Origin: Rhyacichthys aspro
Taxonomy: Eukaryota; Chordata; Actinopteri; Gobiiformes; Rhyacichthyidae
Reading direction: 5' to 3'
Length of the DNA stretch: 64,000 nt
Assembly: GCA_036850595.1 (NCBI GenBank)
Contig: CM072152.1
Span: 10,001,640 to 10,065,639, forward strand
Positions 39,501 to 51,056 of this stretch are shown piece after piece (the first letter of the stretch is position 1; each line of letters begins with the position of its first letter). The position numbers and the translations under genes are program-made. The notes below the pieces were generated by a model. It did no database searches. It worked only from the letters and a program-made list of their open reading frames with translations, and was not told where the DNA came from.

Positions 39501-41158
39501 CCTGCAAGTGTAAAAGTTGCTGATGTCTGGGGCTTCAATGTTGCTCTGGAATGGACCGCACCTAAAGATAATGGAAACACAGAAATCACAGGCTACACAG
39601 TCCAGAAGGCAGACAAAAAGACCGGAGTAAGTGGCCTGTAGATAAATAAATAATGACTAGTGATTATTAATAGTATGAGCCCTTGACAAGTGATGAATCC
39701 TCACAAGTACAGTGTGTCCTGACTGTTGGTGTTTATAGGAATGGTTCACTGTAGTGGAGCATTATCATAGACTGAATGCCACCATCTCTGACCTGATCAT
39801 GGGCAACACCTACAAGTTCAGAGTGTTTTCTGAGAACAAGTGTGGAATAAGTGAAGATTCTACCGCTACCAAAGAGGAGGCCAAGATCCTGAAGACAGGT
39901 GCAATTACTGACTACACCATTACCACTATATGTCCAACCATAACTAAAAGCACTATTGTAAGACACTAATGTGACGGCTGTGTTCAGGTATTGATTACAA
40001 GCCTCCTGAGTACAAGGAGCATGACTTCTCTGAAGCTCCCAAGTTTACCACCAACCTGAGTGACAGAGCTACCACTGTGGGCTACAGCACCAAGCTGCTC
40101 TGCTCAGTCAGGGGATCACCTAAGGTAACACAACATTGAACCTTTGTCTGTTTCTTACTCATCTCAACCACAAACAAGGAGGATATACACCATATCTTGA
40201 TTTAACCATTGATGCTGTATTGGTAACACTGTAGACCACCGAAACAATAAGACTGGGTTTAAAGGGGATTAATGGCGCAATTTAAGTTAGACATTTTATA
40301 ATAACCTTTTTGTGAAAACCTGAAAAATTTAGATTGCTCCTGAGATGGAGTTGAGTTCGGAAGTACTTTAAGCCATTGACAATAGTGTTAGTCCAGGAGT
40401 GTTGTAACACAGACCTGTCAGCAGCTCTCTACCATCATATTTAGCTGCTGAGTGAGGATATCAAACAAACACCATTCCTCTTTCACGACTACATTACTGT
40501 CAGCCAGCTGAATGCACCTCTCTGTTCTCTGTGGGAGCATAATCTATTGGGCTGCTAACAGTAGTGCAGTGTACATGAGCCAGAGGCCTCTAATTAGACT
40601 GGTATTCTGTGCCTTTAAAACTGGCTGGAGGTGTGGGCAGGGGTCATGGGGTGATGGGTCAGTGGGAAGCAGTGTAGCATTCCCTTCAGGGGCCCGGCAG
40701 GACCTTAAGACACCTAAATTAGTTTTGCACTGGGCCTGCTTCAGTCTACAAGGTTAGCACCATAAATAGAAACAGCTTTTGGTGATTATTTTTAGTTTTT
40801 CAGTTTAGTTCAGGCATGAATATTGTCCTTTGATCATGTTTTCTGTAGCCCAAGGTTGAATGGATGAAGAACCAGATGATTATTGGAGACGATCCTAAGT
40901 TCAGGCAGATCTGCGTCCAGGGCATCTGCTCTCTGGAGATCCGTAAGCCAGGTAACTTTGACGGTGGTGTGTACACCTGCAGAGCCAAGAATGATCACGG
41001 AGAAGCCATTGTCAGCTGCAAGCTGGAAGTCAAACGTAAGTTGCAACAAATCATTACTTTTTATTTTGTTTGTGGAATCTTTGGAAACTTGTCCTTTGAC
41101 TAAAAACTTTTCTTTATTTTAAACAGAGCCTGTTATTGCAGACGCAGATAAGAAATAG
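33304..41158 (+). CDS. mybph: Myosin-binding protein H with expanded PAE N-terminus
   Basis: Myosin-binding protein H is a thick-filament protein of striated muscle that binds myosin rods. The joined exons give 1986 bp, 661 aa plus stop, much longer than human MYBPH (477 aa). The extra length lies in an N-terminal Pro/Ala/Glu-rich region (residues 1-247). The rest has the family order FN3 (about 248-348), Ig (about 349-443), FN3 (about 444-543) and Ig (about 544-651). Family landmarks: LDGYTIEVCKEG, FTGKPKPVVSWTKNG, GFNVALEWTAP, GYTVQKADKKTG, RGSPKPKVEWMKN and LEIRKPGNFDGGVYTCRA. Start codon: first ATG downstream of the TATA box. Fish may have two copies (a and b); which this is cannot be told. 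The short C-terminal tail QPVIADADKK comes from a 32-bp last coding exon. Confidence 0.93.
33949..36208 (+). repeat. mybph: Array of tandemly duplicated mybph mini-exons
   Basis: Eight 45-bp exons lie at 33949-33993, 34200-34244, 34464-34508, 34662-34706, 34898-34942, 35131-35175, 35370-35414 and 35624-35668. They are followed by a 60-bp exon (35877-35936) and a 69-bp exon (36140-36208). Each begins at an AG acceptor, ends at a GT donor and is in phase 1-1, so any number can be included or skipped without a frame change. A typical unit encodes AAAPAAEEPAEAPAE; the 69-bp exon ends in PTPPPPPPK. The genomic period is 198-264 bp, and the introns of neighbouring copies are themselves similar, so exon and intron were duplicated together. 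Confidence 0.9.
36364..37106 (+). CDS. mybph: mybph exons for first FN3 domain
   Basis: Exons 36364-36498 and 36939-37106 (phases 1-1 and 1-1) encode the first fibronectin type III domain, from EPTSAPLDLFVEDKNDTSVT through KIRVVAVNAGGPSPPV. The position of the intron inside the domain, after the C strand, is as usual for titin/MyBP family FN3 domains. The open frames running beyond 36498 and 37106 are intron. Confidence 0.92.
37107..39041 (+). other. mybph: mybph intron between FN3-1 and Ig-1
   Basis: The largest intron of the gene, 1.9 kb. It contains a near-CArG motif CTTTAAAAGG around 37590 followed by GGAGGAGCTG. No exon or repeat family was recognised. Confidence 0.6.
39042..39412 (+). 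CDS. mybph: mybph exons for first Ig domain
   Basis: Exons 39042-39130 and 39217-39412 encode an I-set immunoglobulin domain, from DRPKVRLPRFLRQRYVAYVG to SLILQIV. The usual disulphide cysteines are absent, as in the corresponding domain of human MYBPH. The Trp core residue (VVSWTKNG) and the DSGVYEMSV F-strand motif are kept. Confidence 0.92.
39487..39898 (+). CDS. mybph: mybph exons for second FN3 domain
   Basis: Exons 39487-39626 and 39739-39898 encode the second FN3 domain, with VADVWGFNVALEWTAP, GYTVQKADKKTG, EWFTVVEHYHRLNATISDLI and YKFRVFSENKCGIS. This matches the MYBPH order (human has the same YTVQKADKKT block). Confidence 0.92.
39988..41158 (+). CDS. mybph: mybph exons for C-terminal Ig domain and tail
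   Basis: Exons 39988-40124, 40849-41035 and 41127-41158 (TAG at 41156-41158). They encode the linker IDYKPPEYKEHDFSEAPKF and an I-set Ig domain with both disulphide cysteines (LLCSVRGSPKP and YTCRAKNDHGEA), the domain that binds myosin in this family, then the short tail QPVIADADKK. A 724-bp intron separates the first two exons. Confidence 0.92.
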
Positions 41159-42080
41159 GCCAGCATTCTCACAGGTGAGATATTTTATGACATGATCCTA
41201 ACTCTTCTTTATCAGCTAAATGTTATGAGTAAGTTTTAAGTAGTTATAGAGGTTATACAGGTATAGTATGCTCTGAGGTTGCTGAGGTCTGTCTCAGTGC
41301 CTTACCTTCCATACATGGAGGTCACTAAACTTGGAAAAGGTGGTCAGTCCAAGAGGTAGCACTCATAAATAAAATCCGTGATGCCTTGCATGCTCTCAGT
41401 TCGGAGACTTAATCACATTTCCTTGACTCAGCAGCCAAAGCTCCAGGGACAGAGATTAGTATTTTACTACAACAGTAAGATAGATGCAGCTTTAATTTCT
41501 GCATAGTTTTGTATAGATCCCACCAGAGCAAAAATCTCAGCTAAACCTTCTTAAAGCCTTCTTAAATATAGAAAGCAAAGTTTACATGTCTGTGCAGTTT
41601 TTATTCTTAATTGCAGCCCTTTGCAGTTGTTCCTTGTTCTTAACACCTGTTGTTGTTGCTTGTTCATCTGTTGCATGCTAATTTAGGAGCAGAAGGAATG
41701 AGGCCTTAACAGCACAAGGTGTGTGACATTTTTAGCTTTTCTATAACTATTGTTTCCCATGATCACAAACAGACATCTCATACATATATCATTTGACTTG
41801 TACAGGAAGGTGCTGGATTCCTGGAAGAACGTGTATATATGGCTGGTCACCACACTGTTTTATCCAATGTTGGGATGAACCAATGTTGTTGCTTCATGCC
41901 TTTATCTTTATTGAATGCCTTTATAAGTCCATATCCATGTCCACAATCAGCTTTTATCCCAACAAACCCATCAATGTTAGCAGAGACATGTCAGAAACAC
42001 AGCATGATTTCACTGTTCCTCAGAGGAGAACTACATGTAACACCACTGTTTATAACAATAAATCATTTCATTTCTGGTTT
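41159..42080 (+). other. mybph: Probable spliced mybph 3'UTR
   Basis: Sixteen bases after the stop codon there is a good donor (CACAG|GTGAGA, 41175). A 32-bp exon can be read at 41687-41718 (acceptor AATTTAG, donor AAG|GTGTGT), then an acceptor TTGTACAG before 41806, and a final exon with AATAAA at 42057-42062. The last junction would lie 48 nt after the stop, just inside the 50-55 nt limit for escaping nonsense-mediated decay. Inferred from splice motifs only. Confidence 0.4.
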
Positions 42081-44570
42081 TGCTTTTTCCATATATTGCC
42101 ATCTGTAAATATGAGTGTTTTAAAGGTAATTTTGGTCGGTGAGTAACAGCTGTAATCAAAAATTGTATTAATAATATTGGGTCAAAGGCAGTAAAGCGGA
42201 CTTTTCTGTGTAAATTCTGTTCCATTGTTTTGTTCGCATTAGGAATGTATAACCCATAACTAAATAGCTGTATGCTAAATGTATTAAAATACTGACAATG
42301 TTTATTCAATTGATGGCTGTCCCGCTGTCTGAAAGCTTCTGTAAATTGATTCAATCTCTTTCAACTCGAGTTTCACTCAGCTGCCGGGGGTCTGAAGTCC
42401 TTCTGGCAGAAAACCAGTGACAATCTGGAGACAGCAGCACTATCCATTTGGCTCAAGCAGACCCAGGGGTACACAAGAGTATGCCAGGACTTCCATAATA
42501 ATAATACCAGCTTATGGTTCTGATCGTGTAAGTATTTGGTCATGGAGTTACTGGCATAGTGATATGGGGACAGATGCCAGAGGTATCCAGGTTACATTGG
42601 CCCGTGGGTTCACTAGCAACATGCTTTACTGCTCAGGTTATATTGAGAACGTGTGACTCTTCTTTAATGCTACATGAGCACCTTAAGGGAAGTGAAGGTC
42701 AAAATGCAAAAAATAAATCCACAGAGAAGTGGTAAATGAAGTCATTATGATTTTTACACATTTTTTGGAAAATAATATGCAACCATGGCTATTTGACAGA
42801 TTCTTTGATTGCAGTGCCCTCTAGTGGTTCGTATTAGGAAAGACACCGGGTGGTGCATCAAAGAAGACTTTCACTGCTGCTTTCTAAGACTGAAAAAAAA
42901 GCTTTTCAGAAAACAAATTAATAAAAACAGAGGGGGGAAAATGAAACAAGCAAATTCCTAAATTGACTTTTAAACCCTCCCTAACAATGGTGCATATATG
43001 TCTCTTTTACCTCGTGACGTCCATCAGAGAAGAAGTCATACTTACTGAGTACCTAAATTATGCATTATGATTTATGTCTTATGGTTTCATATTTCTACAT
43101 TTGCCATAAGCCACTGAGATACGGTTTTCCGCCAGGTTTTAAAACCATGCAGTCAGGGCAGGAGCTAAATTAGACTCAAGTCTCTGACTCCCTGACCCTA
43201 TTGCAGCTTATGGGCATCCAGAGACACAGCCCAGAAGTAGGCCTGACTGAGACCCATTACAGCTCTATAGCCTGGCATCTATCTGCTTCAAACCAGTTCC
43301 TGGGAGCCTTGCTTCATACATACTTTATTATTACTACATGATTATTATACAGGCCATGGTACTTTTTTATATTGAATATAACCTATAGTGGCACTTGTGT
43401 TTTAGCAAAATTGGAAACAATATCAATTCTTTGAGGTTTCTACTGAATGTTACTCTTTTTGATTCTCAGTGCTTCTTGAGTCCAGATGTACACTAATTTA
43501 ATTTGGAAATACCTTGGTTTCATCTTTTGTATTGTATCGCGGTAAAGTCTGTTAATTATATCCCATTTGAACTTATCTCTTTAAAAAAAAAAACCCTCTT
43601 CATGAAGGTGAATGTGTCTATCCTCAAATGGGAGGCTGCTTCATTGATGCAGCATCTGTGAGTCATCTGCTGGCCGAGTCTAATCACTGGTAATGCACCT
43701 GGGCCTGACTAGTTGCTGCTACATCAAGGAGAAAGCTAAAAGCAATTGGACAATGTGTCCTTCTTCAAAAGGTTTCTGGCGAGGCTCCCAGAGTGTTTAA
43801 TAAGGGTAATGGGGAGTTTGGCACCAGAAACGTTTGGCCTGTCATTGTTTTTTTTTTTTTATCAATAAATGTGGCACTGTTGAATCAGCTGCACAGACAC
43901 ACTTTTCACTGGAGGACGGGTTGGTTTCCTGTTAAAACATTTCATCACACTTTTGAGTCAATTTTATATTTCAAGGACTTCCCTCACACTGTGCACAAAT
44001 AACTTCCCCCTCAGTCACTCAATACAGCCATCTGGTGTTGATAAATGAAACTAAATGTGATCAATTCTTTCATTCGGAGACTCCATCATACTGTGGATCT
44101 TTCTGTTATCATTAGTGTCTTAGTATGTTTCCACTGCAGCTCCTGAACCTTACTGCTGATCTAAATTATTCACTGGTTCCATGTCCAGCTGTCTGTTTAG
44201 GTTGAAGGGGAGTAACTGCCTCCTTTTAAAGCTGCTGGGGCTTTACAGGACAACGGGAAAAAAAGAGAAACAACACCACTTCCCATATGTGCACTGGCTG
44301 CTTGTGTACTGCAGCAAAACCTATCCAGCCAAGAAGGGTACCACCCCACCACCCCCCTCTCCTCTCTCCTCTGTGCTGCCTTATCCTCACACCTCACTGG
44401 GCCCAGAGAGCTGGACGGGAGCTGGGTCAATGCTGCCCCTCTTTCAACTTTTCATCGATCCTCGCTTTTCCTTTTGCTTCTTTTCCTATCCTATCTCTAA
44501 ATCACAGAGCTCAGCACTCCCTGTCTGCACGGACTGGAGGGAAAAGTGATGGAGCAGGAAAGCATAAAAG
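42081..44570. other. Intergenic region between mybph and syt2
   Basis: No gene recognised. AT-rich with short T- and A-runs (43590, 43850). A perfect CTCF-type core match lies at 42814-42827 (separate entry). Confidence 0.5.
42814..42827 (-). promoter_or_regulatory. CTCF-like site
   Basis: On the minus strand the sequence CCACTAGAGGGCAC fits every position of the vertebrate CTCF core consensus CCASYAGRKGGCRS. It lies about 750 bp beyond the predicted 3' end of mybph, between a muscle gene and a neuronal gene. Such motifs also occur in dispersed repeats, so occupancy is not shown. Confidence 0.4.
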
Positions 44571-44609
44571 GGGGAGGAGGAGGAGGAGGAGGAGGAGGAG
44601 GAGGAGGAG
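44571..44609 (+). repeat. (GGA)n microsatellite
   Basis: About 13 tandem GGA/GAG triplets in a purine-rich tract, just upstream of a candidate syt2 promoter. Confidence 0.9.
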
Positions 44610-44984
44610 AGTGCGTCACAGAGAGTCTAGCGCCCTCACTCTGCCCAATTGATGACAACTGGGGCTTTTATTGAGCAGCTCCTCAGCCAATCAGAGAACA
44701 GTGCCGGGAAATACAGCAGTGGACCTGCACCGGCTCTGAGGCGTGTGTTTGTTCTCTTCTTTTAGAATACCACAGCAAACGCACAGCTCTAGAAAGTGAC
44801 ATTACTCAGTGTTTTGCGAAAGGAGGGGCCCAAAGAAAACTGGGACCTGACATCTCTGGGTTTTCTAGAATGTTTTTGAGAAGAGGAATGAATCTAAGTT
44901 CACCTTAAGTTTTTTTTTCCCACTTTTCCTGACCTTTTCTCTGCTTCTACCCCTTCTTTAGGAAGCAGCCCATCTCTGCACAAG
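44610..44984 (+). promoter_or_regulatory. syt2: Candidate distal syt2 promoter and 5' non-coding exon
   Basis: The region has a CCAAT box (44687-44691), several CpGs (44612-44745) and ends at a strong donor CACAAG|GTAAGC (donor at 44985). No open frame of note precedes the donor, so it would be a 5'UTR exon. An acceptor-like TTCTTTAG before 44962 could instead define a 23-bp exon. The next gene downstream on this strand is syt2, whose first coding exon has an acceptor at 53215, so a non-coding first exon is required somewhere upstream. Assignment is inference. Confidence 0.35.
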
Positions 44985-45839
44985 GTAAGCAGCATTTTAC
45001 TCACACTGCGCCATTAGTCACTGAGGCTGGGGCTCCTAGCCTCATTACAATCATCCTGCGTGAATCTGGGCAAGAAGGTCTCTGCAGAGAGAGGGTTAAA
45101 TAGAGCACACACTTTTGGCTCTGCTTTTGATGCGACACCTTGTAGTAATTCATTATCTGCCAAAGTGGAACTTTCACAGCGTGGTGCTGCGGTTTAGTGT
45201 TACATAATACAATACTCACTGTAGAAGTTGTAGGCTACACCAGTGAGTGATAAAAACACTGGTGAAAAGGGGCACACTGATTAATGTTTTCTCACTGTTC
45301 TTTTGTTTATTCGATTGTTTCCTTTTGAAATGACAGCAGTATTTTTCTGCTTATTCCAGTGTGTTAAAAGCTCTGAGTGAAATGTGCTGAGGCAGCAGGA
45401 GTCAGTCCGCAGCGCTCACTGTTCAAATGGATGCGTTATCCAATGAGCCGTTAAACCTTTATGGGTTTACAAATTCTGCCACAGGCCCACTCAACCATTT
45501 CCTAGGAATTCTTAAGATTTTAAGTTTTATTAATCACAAGGATGGCCTGTTTGAATGTGTATTGTTTTGAACTGTAAGTGAGCCACTATTCTGTTTTAGA
45601 ATAAGATGTTGGCTCTAGATGGGAGTAGGACTGGGGACTCCTGGATTCATTTTCTTGATGCAGTGGTGTGAGTACATGAGGTGATGCAGTATTTTCTTGA
45701 CTCCCAGGGGCTAATAGCAGTACATGGAGAATCCCTCTTGTCAAACAGAGTGCCTTGTCCCACACTGGACTGTCTTGTTCATGCAGTATTAGAGATAAAT
45801 GTAGTCTTTAACACAACATGTCATGGCAAATGGGTAGTC

Positions 45840-45945
45840 TTGGATGAGAGAGTGAGGAATGTCATTGGGGGCAAGAATCAAACTCTGGTCTCCCAAGAAT
45901 GTGGTGTGTGCTCTCCACCAGGTGAGGCGCCCCCTTTGGTTAGGA
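45840..45945 (-). repeat. Possible tRNA-derived SINE relic 1
   Basis: On the minus strand the sequence around 45875-45895 reads AGAGTTTGATTCTTGCC, close to the B-box half of a tRNA (GGTTCGATTCC), followed on the same strand by tRNA-3'-half-like sequence. Too degraded to classify. Confidence 0.25.
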
Positions 45946-47049
45946 TAAGTTTAATATTTAAGAGCCAGACCCTTTTGTCTGTGAAATGTGGACAAACTGA
46001 TGAGTGCAGTGAAATCTAAATACATCTAATTCCTGCTCAAAGGTCTAAGGTCTCATCCGAGCACTTCTGAGTTTCCACATCAGAGTGGCCCCTCTGTAAA
46101 CGGCGGACATGCCTGGAGCGATGCTGCAGCAGGTTGATGGCTCATGAAATGGAATTCTGTGCTGCAGCTTATAATACTGTATTCACTCAGCAAATGTACA
46201 GTTTTTACTGGTGACCCGGTGCATTGTGTATGAAATGCAGTGATGACAAAACACACAGAGGCCTTTATATTATCATAGCACTGCAGGTGATTCAATTTTT
46301 AAAGCCACAACGGAGTAAAAATACTCAAGTTGATTGATAAATACTAAAGTTTTTGTCTTGACAGCTTTGCGGACTGTGGAAGATATACTGTGGACTCTTA
46401 ATGCTCTCTCCTGTGTCTGTGAGATTTGCTGAACTGTTGTCTTCGTTTGCTGCAGTGCGCGTTTTACAGAAATGCCATCAGCGCAACCCTTTTCAGCCTC
46501 AGGATACCGAGGGTTAGATTTATGTTGTGACTAAATAGGCAGGAGGACGGAAACAGTACAAACTTGCAGCTTGTTTCCTGAAAATAACAGAAGAGACCAT
46601 CTTGAAGATGCTAGTGTATTGAAAAACCTAACTAAAAGCTGTCCTAGAGACCTGTTATGTCACTATATGGTGTCATGGGCCTCCCACTTTAGGTTCCTTT
46701 GTCACGTGACCTATGAGAAACTCTTCTTGTTGATGTATTCCCTAAGAAGCTGTAAGGTCTGGTGTCCATCCTTGTACATCACTGGCAAGATCAGACTCTT
46801 TAATTCAGTTTAGAGAGAAATCCAGCAATCCCTCATGAGTAAGCACTTGGCGACATTGGCGAGTAAAAACTGAATTTTAACAGACAAAAACCTTGGACAC
46901 AACCCTGCTCTGGGTGAATAAGCAACTATCTGTTTTGACCAGTTGGGTTGAAAATCAGAGGACAAACAAACAGCGATGCAACACTGACAGTGAAGAAAAG
47001 GCACGAAGAACAATGATCACAGTATTAAGAGGAGTAGAAGCAAAATTAT

Positions 47050-47400
47050 CAAAAGGAAAAATGAGTCATATTAAGGATGCCAGTTGAGCAGAAGCAGATG
47101 TCCAGCCACAAACCTGAAAGATAGGACGCACAAAGACTCCAGGGGAGAGGTTAATGACATACATTTATGGAAAATGAATATGAACATCAGGACAGTTAGA
47201 GGAGAAAAGAGACAAGCGTTAGAGAGGACAAAGAGGCTCAGTGTGTCATGGGAGATCCCCGGCAGTCCAATACTAGTGGGTAGCTTAGGCCAGCCTGAAG
47301 TTTAATCAAAAAAGATAGTTTTAAGTCATCTTCAAAGCAGAGTGGAGTCTAACACAGAGCATCAGTATGTTTTGTCAGATCGTTTCAGATAATCCATATG
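47050..47400 (+). repeat. Degraded interspersed teleost repeat
   Basis: The stretch containing GCAGAAGCAGATGTCCAGCC (47089-47108) and GTCATGGGAGATCCCCGGCA (47246-47265), followed by AATCAAAAAAGATAGTTTTAAG, resembles from memory a non-coding repeat dispersed in many fish genomes. It has no intact coding capacity. Boundaries and family are uncertain. Confidence 0.35.
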
Positions 47401-48199
47401 TTCTGAGTACCAGATTAGCCAGGACATGGTTTCTAATTCAGTCATGGAATCATACTTGCATAAACATGTTGTTGTGGTCCTATAACAAATAACATATCTT
47501 TTTAGTTTTTCCTGTCACTCTGAGATCTAAACCCTGAACAAGACTTAACCAGAGGCTTGAAGAGCAACAGTAATATGGTCAAAAGAGAAGATAATAAACA
47601 GAATTAGTTACATAATTGCACTAAATTACTTGTGTCACTTAAGAGAATGATAATGTGCTCTTCCAGGACCTGCGCCTTAACAGAGCCGTGTGCGGAGACC
47701 TGCTGATGAAGTACTTTCTTAATTAATCACACCATCTTGTCTTCTTGTCTGCCAGCATGAAATTGTTGACAGTTTGTGAAATTTACCGAAGCAGGAAATA
47801 GGAGGCTGTGACATCTGTATAGTTCAGCCTGTGGAGAAGAGTTTTGATATGATTAAAGCAAAGGAAATACTCTCTTTGATGATCCGAAATGGTTTTGAGG
47901 CCAAAGCAGATGAAATGTAGGAAGTTGGAGCAGTCCTGGACTCTCTTTACTCAGCACTACTCGGTCTTGTTGCCCCAGATACTGTACAGTGAGATGACGC
48001 AGCCACTACCACCATATTTCTGTTTGAAAATGTCTCATATTTTCCACAGAAAGAACAGAAATATGGTGGTATATGATTTGACGTACAGTTGAAGGGCATG
48101 GCATTAATCCTACTTAAATTTGATAAACTTATGGAAAGGTAAAGTGGGTTTAAAATGAAATCTTTGTTTGCTAGAATGAGACAGTAATCAGGCAGAAAA

Positions 48200-48310
48200 C
48201 TAAGGGAAGAAAGAGGATCACATGGAGCAAATGGGTCTGAGCCAGGATTCAAATCTGGGCCTCTCTGTTTATAGAATATGCCTCACCTTTTGATGCGAGC
48301 CATAGAGACA
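48200..48310 (-). repeat. Possible tRNA-derived SINE relic 2
   Basis: The minus strand reads CCCAGATTTGAATCCTGGCTC around 48240-48262, again B-box like (GGTTCGAATCC). It resembles the element near 45.9 kb in position of the motif and flanking order. Very degraded. Confidence 0.3.
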
Positions 48311-50750
48311 CTCCTAGATTGCAGACATTATATGGAAACAATGAAATATACTCCATTAATGCATAAATAAGTAGTCAACCAATAACTTCACAGAAACCAG
48401 ACAGACTGCTTATAGAAACACACATTGTCAACTTGATAGGCCTTTTGCACTATGAGATACATATTTTAATATTAGAAGATGAGTGATTATTTATAAACTG
48501 ATTCGTTAACATCAACTAACTGGGAATTACACATTAAATAAAACCAGTCATCCACATTGTGAATTTCTCTGTGTTGTCCCTCCCAAACACTGTCAGAAAC
48601 ATTTTGAGTGCCAGGTGGATGAGTTCTCTGAGGCAGCTGACTGTTCGACAAACTGCCTTTTAGACTTTGCATTCGTGTTACACCCCTGCATTGCAGCACT
48701 CCCTGCAGGAGTAGAGAGGGTGCATCCTGCTCGCTGTTTCAAAAAGAGAAACATCCCAGTAAGAGCAGCAGCTGTACGCGTCCATGTCCCGTTTGTTGTC
48801 TCGTTCCAAAGCATTGTTGAGAGAGACAGGAAGGGGCTTTCCCATCCACACATGATAAGAATATGCCAAGTTAGAGCAGGAGTATCCCATAATGCAATGG
48901 GAAGCTCTGTGGGCAAACCACTGTGTACTATCAGTGATGCAGCAGATGTGTGGTGACCTTGCACTAAAATGCTCCCACTCTTAAGTGCTGTGTCTGCACA
49001 GAATGGTTAACATGATTATCTGCCTCCATCTGCTAAGCATGGCCAAATGAGCACAAAGTCAAGACCATTTTTAATTTTTGAGCATAAATTAAGTAAATCA
49101 AGCCAGAGCTAAAAAGATAGGAGCATTTTCTTTTATTACACACAAAAACACACAAAAATAGAAAAAGGACAACCACCAGGCACCAGTAAAAGCCCAAAAG
49201 CATGTGGTGATAAATTATGATACTGATGATCTACATCATGCTTTCTATGGAAAAAAGATTGGACTACAGACAATGGTCTTTGAGAAATCAGAGAAATACA
49301 AAAGCCATTTCAAAAGGTTTATGATTGTGTTTGTCTCTCAGCAGCAACAAAGAAACATCTGTATGTGGAGAATGCCATACGTTACAAAGTTAGCTCTTGA
49401 TTTAGACTGAGTGCGCCGGTCTGAGAGGAACCTTCTGATCCAGCACAGTATGTCTTTAGATTAAACATACAAGGCTCTTCTCCGTAAGTGCCTCAAGTTA
49501 TCAATGATATTGTCATGTATTGAGAAACATTTGAGAGAATCAGTGGTATTTATAAGTTGCAGCAGTTTTTTGTTTGATCAGCTCTTGGCCAGGAGTGGTG
49601 ACTCCATTTTGCTGGTTGCCAGGCAACCACCAGCCTCCAGGTGTGAAGGACTAGATGGATCACCTGCAGCTGTTTCTTCAGTCTGTATGCTAGGCTATGC
49701 TACGTTAACTGTGCTCACCTTGTTATTAAAGGCACATCCAAGTTTAGAGAAAGTTTGGAATGAACACTAGCAAGCTGTTTTATAGTGGCATGTTATTTTT
49801 TCTTTTCTTCTGCTCAACTGTAATTGGCTGAGAATGAAATGCTCAAATAGCCCCTGCCATGTAAACAAAAAGAGAAAATCTTGAAGTACAAGCAGAGTGT
49901 GCTTGGTTTACAGATGCATTCACCTTCAAAAAACTAGACTTTGGCTATAAGAAGTTGCGGAGACATTTTTCTTGCTTCTAAATATTCCCTTAACTCTACT
50001 TTGGAGACTTTGTGATAGGTATACAATAAACAAGTCAGAATAATGTAGTACTTACATATACATAGTTAAAGAATTGTGCCCCCTTCTGGCAGATACAGCT
50101 CCCTGCGTAGTAGGAGTCCAGCAGCGGCTCTGACATCTGCTCACTGAGTACAACACACACACAGGTATTTCCCCAAGGACAACTAGGGACAATCTAGAGA
50201 ATGAAGGAGCCGGGAAATGAATGTTGAAATAGAGGAGTTTTCAAATATGTGCAGAAGGTATTATGTCTCAGAGCCTTTGAATATTTTGCCGCCACTTTGA
50301 GACTCACTAACACAAGGGCATATGTGTTGTTTCTGCTGATATATCGTCATGTGATGGTTGGAGCCAGGTGCCATAGGGTGCAGTATGTTTGTATTGTAAA
50401 TGATGCTTGGCAATCAGCCAGTGGTTCCCTCTCTCCTTCATTAATGAATATCCTGATAAGTTAAAGAGAGACCACATTCACCAGATCATCCCACTCTTTC
50501 TATTGAACAGTTTTAATAAGGAATAGAATCTCTCTTGGGAGTTATATCCTAGTTCTCAGATCAATTGCTGGAATCCAATTAATTTTACAAGCTGCTGTTT
50601 GGATTCAGCACACAGTGAACAGTTTTCTGTCCAACAGCGCCAGTGCAGCCAGATGAGCTGCATCGATCATACAAACTCTATGCAAACTCTATGTCGCTGT
50701 GTTCACTGAACAACATGCTGTGGTTTATTGATTCTTTTCATCTGGCCTCC
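48311..50750. other. Intergenic or syt2 5' intron, nothing recognised
   Basis: Open frames up to about 120 codons occur on both strands but overlap one another and match no known family. If the 44.98-kb donor is used, this is syt2 intron. Confidence 0.45.
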
Positions 50751-50789
50751 AGTGCTAAACATTAGAGTGGCGTACTGCAATCAGCTGTG

Positions 50790-51056
50790 TGAGCAGCATC
50801 GGGAATGAGGTAAAGAGAGGAAGAGGTAGAGCGGCTGTGTGCATGACTACACTGAAGGAGCTGGGAGGTGTGTGTGGAAAGTGGGGGGAGGAGGGGGAGG
50901 GTGGTAGTGCTGCAGTGGTGAGAAGTGAGAGGAGACTGCAGTCTGCTGCTTATGGGAGACATCAGACTGTGTTACTAGAGCTCTGAGGAGCTGGAGCCCA
51001 AGCAGTTATTGATATTGGATGGGACACCGCACGAGGGGGGACACCACATCTGACCG
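50790..51056 (+). promoter_or_regulatory. syt2: Candidate proximal syt2 promoter and 5' non-coding exon
   Basis: A G-rich tract (50870-50905) and a local rise in G+C end at a strong donor TGACCG|GTGAGT (donor at 51057). This could be the first exon spliced to the coding exon whose acceptor is at 53215. It may be an alternative to the 44.98-kb exon. Inferred from composition and donor strength. Confidence 0.35.

Noticed and set aside
48593..48964. Open frames of 113-123 codons on both strands
   Set aside because: They overlap each other on opposite strands, have no recognised domain, and show no splice or promoter context.
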